Under the pieces are notes generated by a model. That model was not told the DNA's origin, searched no databases, and saw only the letters and a program-made list of their open reading frames with translations. 8,771 nt of DNA from Candidatus Didemnitutus sp. (GTDB lineage: Bacteria > Verrucomicrobiota > Verrucomicrobiia > Opitutales > Opitutaceae): contig JAUXOH010000383.1 of assembly GCA_030682505.1 (NCBI GenBank), forward strand, positions 1 through 8,771, read 5' to 3'. The translations under genes and the position numbers were made by a program. Shown in pieces: positions 6,158 to 8,771 of this stretch (within the stretch, counting starts at the first letter, position 1; every line of letters begins with the position of its first letter).

Positions 6158-8644
6158 TCAAGGAGTGCGGGCAAGCCAAGCGGCCCAGGTCGCGGCTAGC
6201 CGCTGGCTTTCGCGTAGGGGGACATCAAGGGCGGCCCGCGTCCGGAGCATATCGCTATCTAGCTCGGTTAGCCGGCGGAGTAGGGCCTCGGTGCCGCGGC
6301 GCAACGCGGGTTCCGGCAACGTACCTTCCGTGATCCGACTGACCGCAGCCAGCAGGGAAATCTCGGTCTTGGATTCGATAAGGGCGAGTTGTTGAAGCAT
6401 GCGCCGGGCCTCTGTCGCCGTGGTCGGTCGACCGGTGGCTTCAGTGAAGGCGCGCGCCAATGTCTTGGCATCGCCGAGAAAGGAAGAAGTACTGATGGTG
6501 TCGAGGCGGATTTCGTGCAGGTGGCCCTGATCGTTTTCCACCCAAAAGCCCCCGCGACGAAGCCGGTGCCGGAGCAGGGAGCCGTTCGTCTGTTCGAGAG
6601 TGCGCAAACGGGCTTCGTGTGCTGAATAGGCGGCTTCGACGCTGGTGATCTCCAGCGGCCAGGTGGCAAATGCGATGGACGCTGACAGTTCCCGGCGGGT
6701 GTTTTGAGTGGTTTGATATTGGTGGAGTGAGTCATCCCAAGCCTTTTGCCGCGCCTCCTGTTGCAGGCTGTGGGTCTCGCGGTCGAAGTGAGACCGCTGA
6801 TACTCTTGCTCCGCGCGCCAGAGGTTCCATTCGGGCAGCTCTTGGAAATGCCGAGCCGCAATGTCGCCCAGCTGCTGTAGGAGTTCATCCGAAATCGCAG
6901 GAGAGGCGGATTGGGGTGAAAACGGGGAAGTCGGCGCAGTGACAGATTCCTCCGGCAACGCATGCGGCAGCACGGCCTCGCGTTCCAAGCCGGGGGGGTC
7001 GAGATCGGGCAAGACAATGTGGGAGCTGACTCCCACGCGCTGCACCGCCCGCCCGTCGGGCAAAAAGAAACGCTCGGCGGTCATGCGCAGCGTGCCCCAG
7101 TTCTGGGCAGATTTTGGATCGACGCCGGGCAGCCTGGACAGGGGGATGTAAGCTTGTGACGTGCCCTTGCCGTACGTGGTTGAGCTTCCGACCACAACCG
7201 CACGGCGATGGAACTTCAGGGCGCCGGCGAGGATTTCGCTGGCTGAGGCGCTCTGGCCCGAGGTCAACACCACCAGCGGTCCAGAGTAGACATGCGATTC
7301 ATTCTTCAGGGTGTGTTCGATCAGCTTCCCTCCTAGAGCGCGGCTGAGCATCATGATCCCGCAGGGTAGGAACAGCTGGCTTACGGCGACCGCTTCGGTC
7401 AGGGCGCCGCCGGGATTGGCGCGCAAGTCGAGGACGAGGCCATCGATCTTGTGCGTGGCCATTTGCGCCAGCAACTCGCGCATGTCCCTAGCTGCACTGG
7501 TGGCGTAGGCGCCTTCGCCACCAGAGTAGAATCTTGGCAGGTAAATCCATCCGATTGGACGGATGAGTCCTGAGGAATCCGGCACCTCACTGATCGCACC
7601 ACGGGCGCGATCCGCCGGCAAGACAACCCGAGCGCGTTTCAACGTGACTGCGATCCGCTCGTCCGAGCCTTCTGGTCGATAGATCAGCCGAAGTGGTCGG
7701 TCAGGTTCTCCGCGCACCCGGGCCACGATTTCCCTCAATCGCAGGTTGGCCGTGTCGACCCAAGGGCCATCTCCGTCGGCTAGGGCGAGGAGAGTGTCCC
7801 CGGGGGCGATGTTGGAAAAGAGGTCAGCCGGCCCGCCAGGATGCACCTCCGCGATCACGCAGCGCCCTGCTTCCTTCCTCAAATCTAGGCCGATCCCGCT
7901 CACTGCACTCTCCATGTCGATTTCAAATTCACGCGTGGAATCAGCGGAGAAATAGCCACTGTGCGGATCGAACGACCGGATAACGGCGTCAAAAAAAGCC
8001 TCGCGGATAGCGAACAAATCCCGGGCGGCAACATGTCGACCGAACTCCGCATACTGCTTGGCGACCTCCGCCCGGGCATCGTCAGGTGTCCGTCCAGCGA
8101 TGATCTCCTGCAGCACGCGGTTCTTGAGGTGTTGTTCCCAACGCTGGTCGGCTGGCCCGGCAGACATCGTGACCGTGGGTTTGTGCGGGAGGTGGTAGGG
8201 CTCGTCGACGGTCAGGTCAAATTCCCGGGTCATGCGCCTTTCCACCCACATGAGTCGCGCCCGCACCCGCTCGGCAAATTGATCGTATATTTCAATGGCT
8301 GGCTGCAGATCTCCCCGGAACAGATAAACCGTCTTCAAAGTGCGGTCGAAGCGCCGGTGAATGGATTCCTTATCTTCGCTCGTAAAGAAGTCACCGGCTG
8401 GATCAAGTCTCTCGAGGAAACGGGCCACCATTTCTTTGTTCACGATTTCCCGAAAGGCGCGGCCGCTGTAGTGGTGGTTTTGAAGGAGGTCCACTACGAG
8501 GCGGGCCTCCCGTTGCAACAGCTGTTTCTCGCTGGTAGTTAGCTGGGTGCCAATGGACATCGCCGACAGCGCCGCGGGGGCGGTCGCCGCGACGGTGAAA
8601 AGAAAAACCAAGGAGTTTCCCAATGCGCGTCTGTGTTTTCTCAT
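6158..8644 (-). CDS. prc: Tail-specific (carboxy-terminal processing) protease Prc, family S41
   Basis: From the ATG at 8644 the gene encodes 828 aa. This start is preferred over an upstream TTG at 8719 because it begins directly with a signal peptide (MRKHRRAL, hydrophobic core, AALSA near 28). The product is a periplasmic serine protease that degrades or trims proteins by their C-termini. The order is: helical N-terminal domain (about 35-240), PDZ domain with GIGLDL and AEVHPGGPAD (about 245-330), and S41 catalytic domain (about 360-550) with LVLDLRANPGG at 403-413. The serine-lysine dyad is S467 in SASASE and K493 in YGKGTSQ. A DUF3340-type C-terminal region (about 585-700) follows. E. coli Prc is 682 aa; the extra length here is mostly a helical C-terminal extension (about 700-828). 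The Sel1-repeat gene follows after 48 bp, probably in one operon. No good Shine-Dalgarno precedes the ATG (CTAGGCCATTTA). Catalytic residues are intact. Confidence 0.93.
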   Translation of the reverse strand: MRKHRRALGNSLVFLFTVAATAPAALSAMSIGTQLTTSEKQLLQREARLVVDLLQNHHYSGRAFREIVNKEMVARFLERLDPAGDFFTSEDKESIHRRFDRTLKTVYLFRGDLQPAIEIYDQFAERVRARLMWVERRMTREFDLTVDEPYHLPHKPTVTMSAGPADQRWEQHLKNRVLQEIIAGRTPDDARAEVAKQYAEFGRHVAARDLFAIREAFFDAVIRSFDPHSGYFSADSTREFEIDMESAVSGIGLDLRKEAGRCVIAEVHPGGPADLFSNIAPGDTLLALADGDGPWVDTANLRLREIVARVRGEPDRPLRLIYRPEGSDERIAVTLKRARVVLPADRARGAISEVPDSSGLIRPIGWIYLPRFYSGGEGAYATSAARDMRELLAQMATHKIDGLVLDLRANPGGALTEAVAVSQLFLPCGIMMLSRALGGKLIEHTLKNESHVYSGPLVVLTSGQSASASEILAGALKFHRRAVVVGSSTTYGKGTSQAYIPLSRLPGVDPKSAQNWGTLRMTAERFFLPDGRAVQRVGVSSHIVLPDLDPPGLEREAVLPHALPEESVTAPTSPFSPQSASPAISDELLQQLGDIAARHFQELPEWNLWRAEQEYQRSHFDRETHSLQQEARQKAWDDSLHQYQTTQNTRRELSASIAFATWPLEITSVEAAYSAHEARLRTLEQTNGSLLRHRLRRGGFWVENDQGHLHEIRLDTISTSSFLGDAKTLARAFTEATGRPTTATEARRMLQQLALIESKTEISLLAAVSRITEGTLPEPALRRGTEALLRRLTELDSDMLRTRAALDVPLRESQRLAATWAAWLARTP

Positions 8645-8771
8645 TAAATGGCCTAGGACAAGTAGGCGTGCTAGTGACGGATCGTCAACTTCCCGCTGGC
8701 ATGCTCGAAAAGGGGGCAAGCTTGCGACCCGCGTGCGGTGTGCGCATGCAGGAACGAACAGAATTGACAGC
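8645..8771. other. Upstream region of prc, no clear promoter
   Basis: This is the 127 bp between the preferred prc start and the window edge. On the minus strand a TTGACG at 8688-8683 is followed 18 bp later by TACTTG. The second hexamer is a poor -10, and the implied leader would be only about 8 nt, so it is not called as a promoter. On the plus strand a TTGACA at 8764-8769 could be a -35 of a divergent gene, but the window ends before any -10. No tRNA or coding region is visible. Confidence 0.4.

Noticed and set aside
8645..8719. TTG start giving a 25-residue longer Prc
   Set aside because: It would bury the signal peptide behind an unrelated N-terminal segment. The ATG at 8644 gives a normal exported N-terminus.
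8764..8769. TTGACA -35 box at the right edge
   Set aside because: It is a single hexamer with no -10 inside the window, so it cannot be supported.

Overview
The window looks like GC-rich chromosome from a Gram-negative bacterium. The large tail-specific protease with a GSSTTYGKGT-type lysine motif, the secreted Sel1-repeat protein and the helicase remnant fit Verrucomicrobiota (Opitutae-like) best. This is an inference from protein flavour, because no rRNA or other marker gene is present. All intact genes lie on the minus strand.

Left part (1-2865). A 3' gene fragment on the plus strand, possibly the tail of a MerR/HTH-type regulator, ends at 175. A complete-looking IS21-family insertion sequence follows, about 250-2865. 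It carries istA (DDE transposase) and istB (AAA+ helper ATPase), overlapping by 29 bp and read right to left. Each end has two tandem 25-bp-period terminal repeats in inverted orientation. No target-site duplication is visible. A 15-bp piece of the element's left subterminal sequence also lies outside the element. Three in-frame 48-bp repeats in istA contain 13-14 bp exact matches to the terminal repeats.

Middle (2866-3325). This stretch is mostly non-coding. It holds a short plus-strand remnant that reads like the N-terminus of an HrpB-type DEAH-box helicase and is cut off exactly where the Walker A loop should begin.

Right part (3326-8771). Two exported proteins are encoded in tandem, 48 bp apart: a Prc/Tsp-type S41 protease (828 aa from the preferred start) followed by a 927-aa Sel1/TPR-like repeat protein. 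The pairing recalls known periplasmic protease-adaptor couples (Prc with NlpI, CtpA with LbcA), in which a helical-repeat protein brings substrates to the protease. The Sel1 protein is therefore a candidate adaptor or scaffold for this Prc. This is the most interesting functional hypothesis in the window. The rest is a transposon and decayed flanking DNA.
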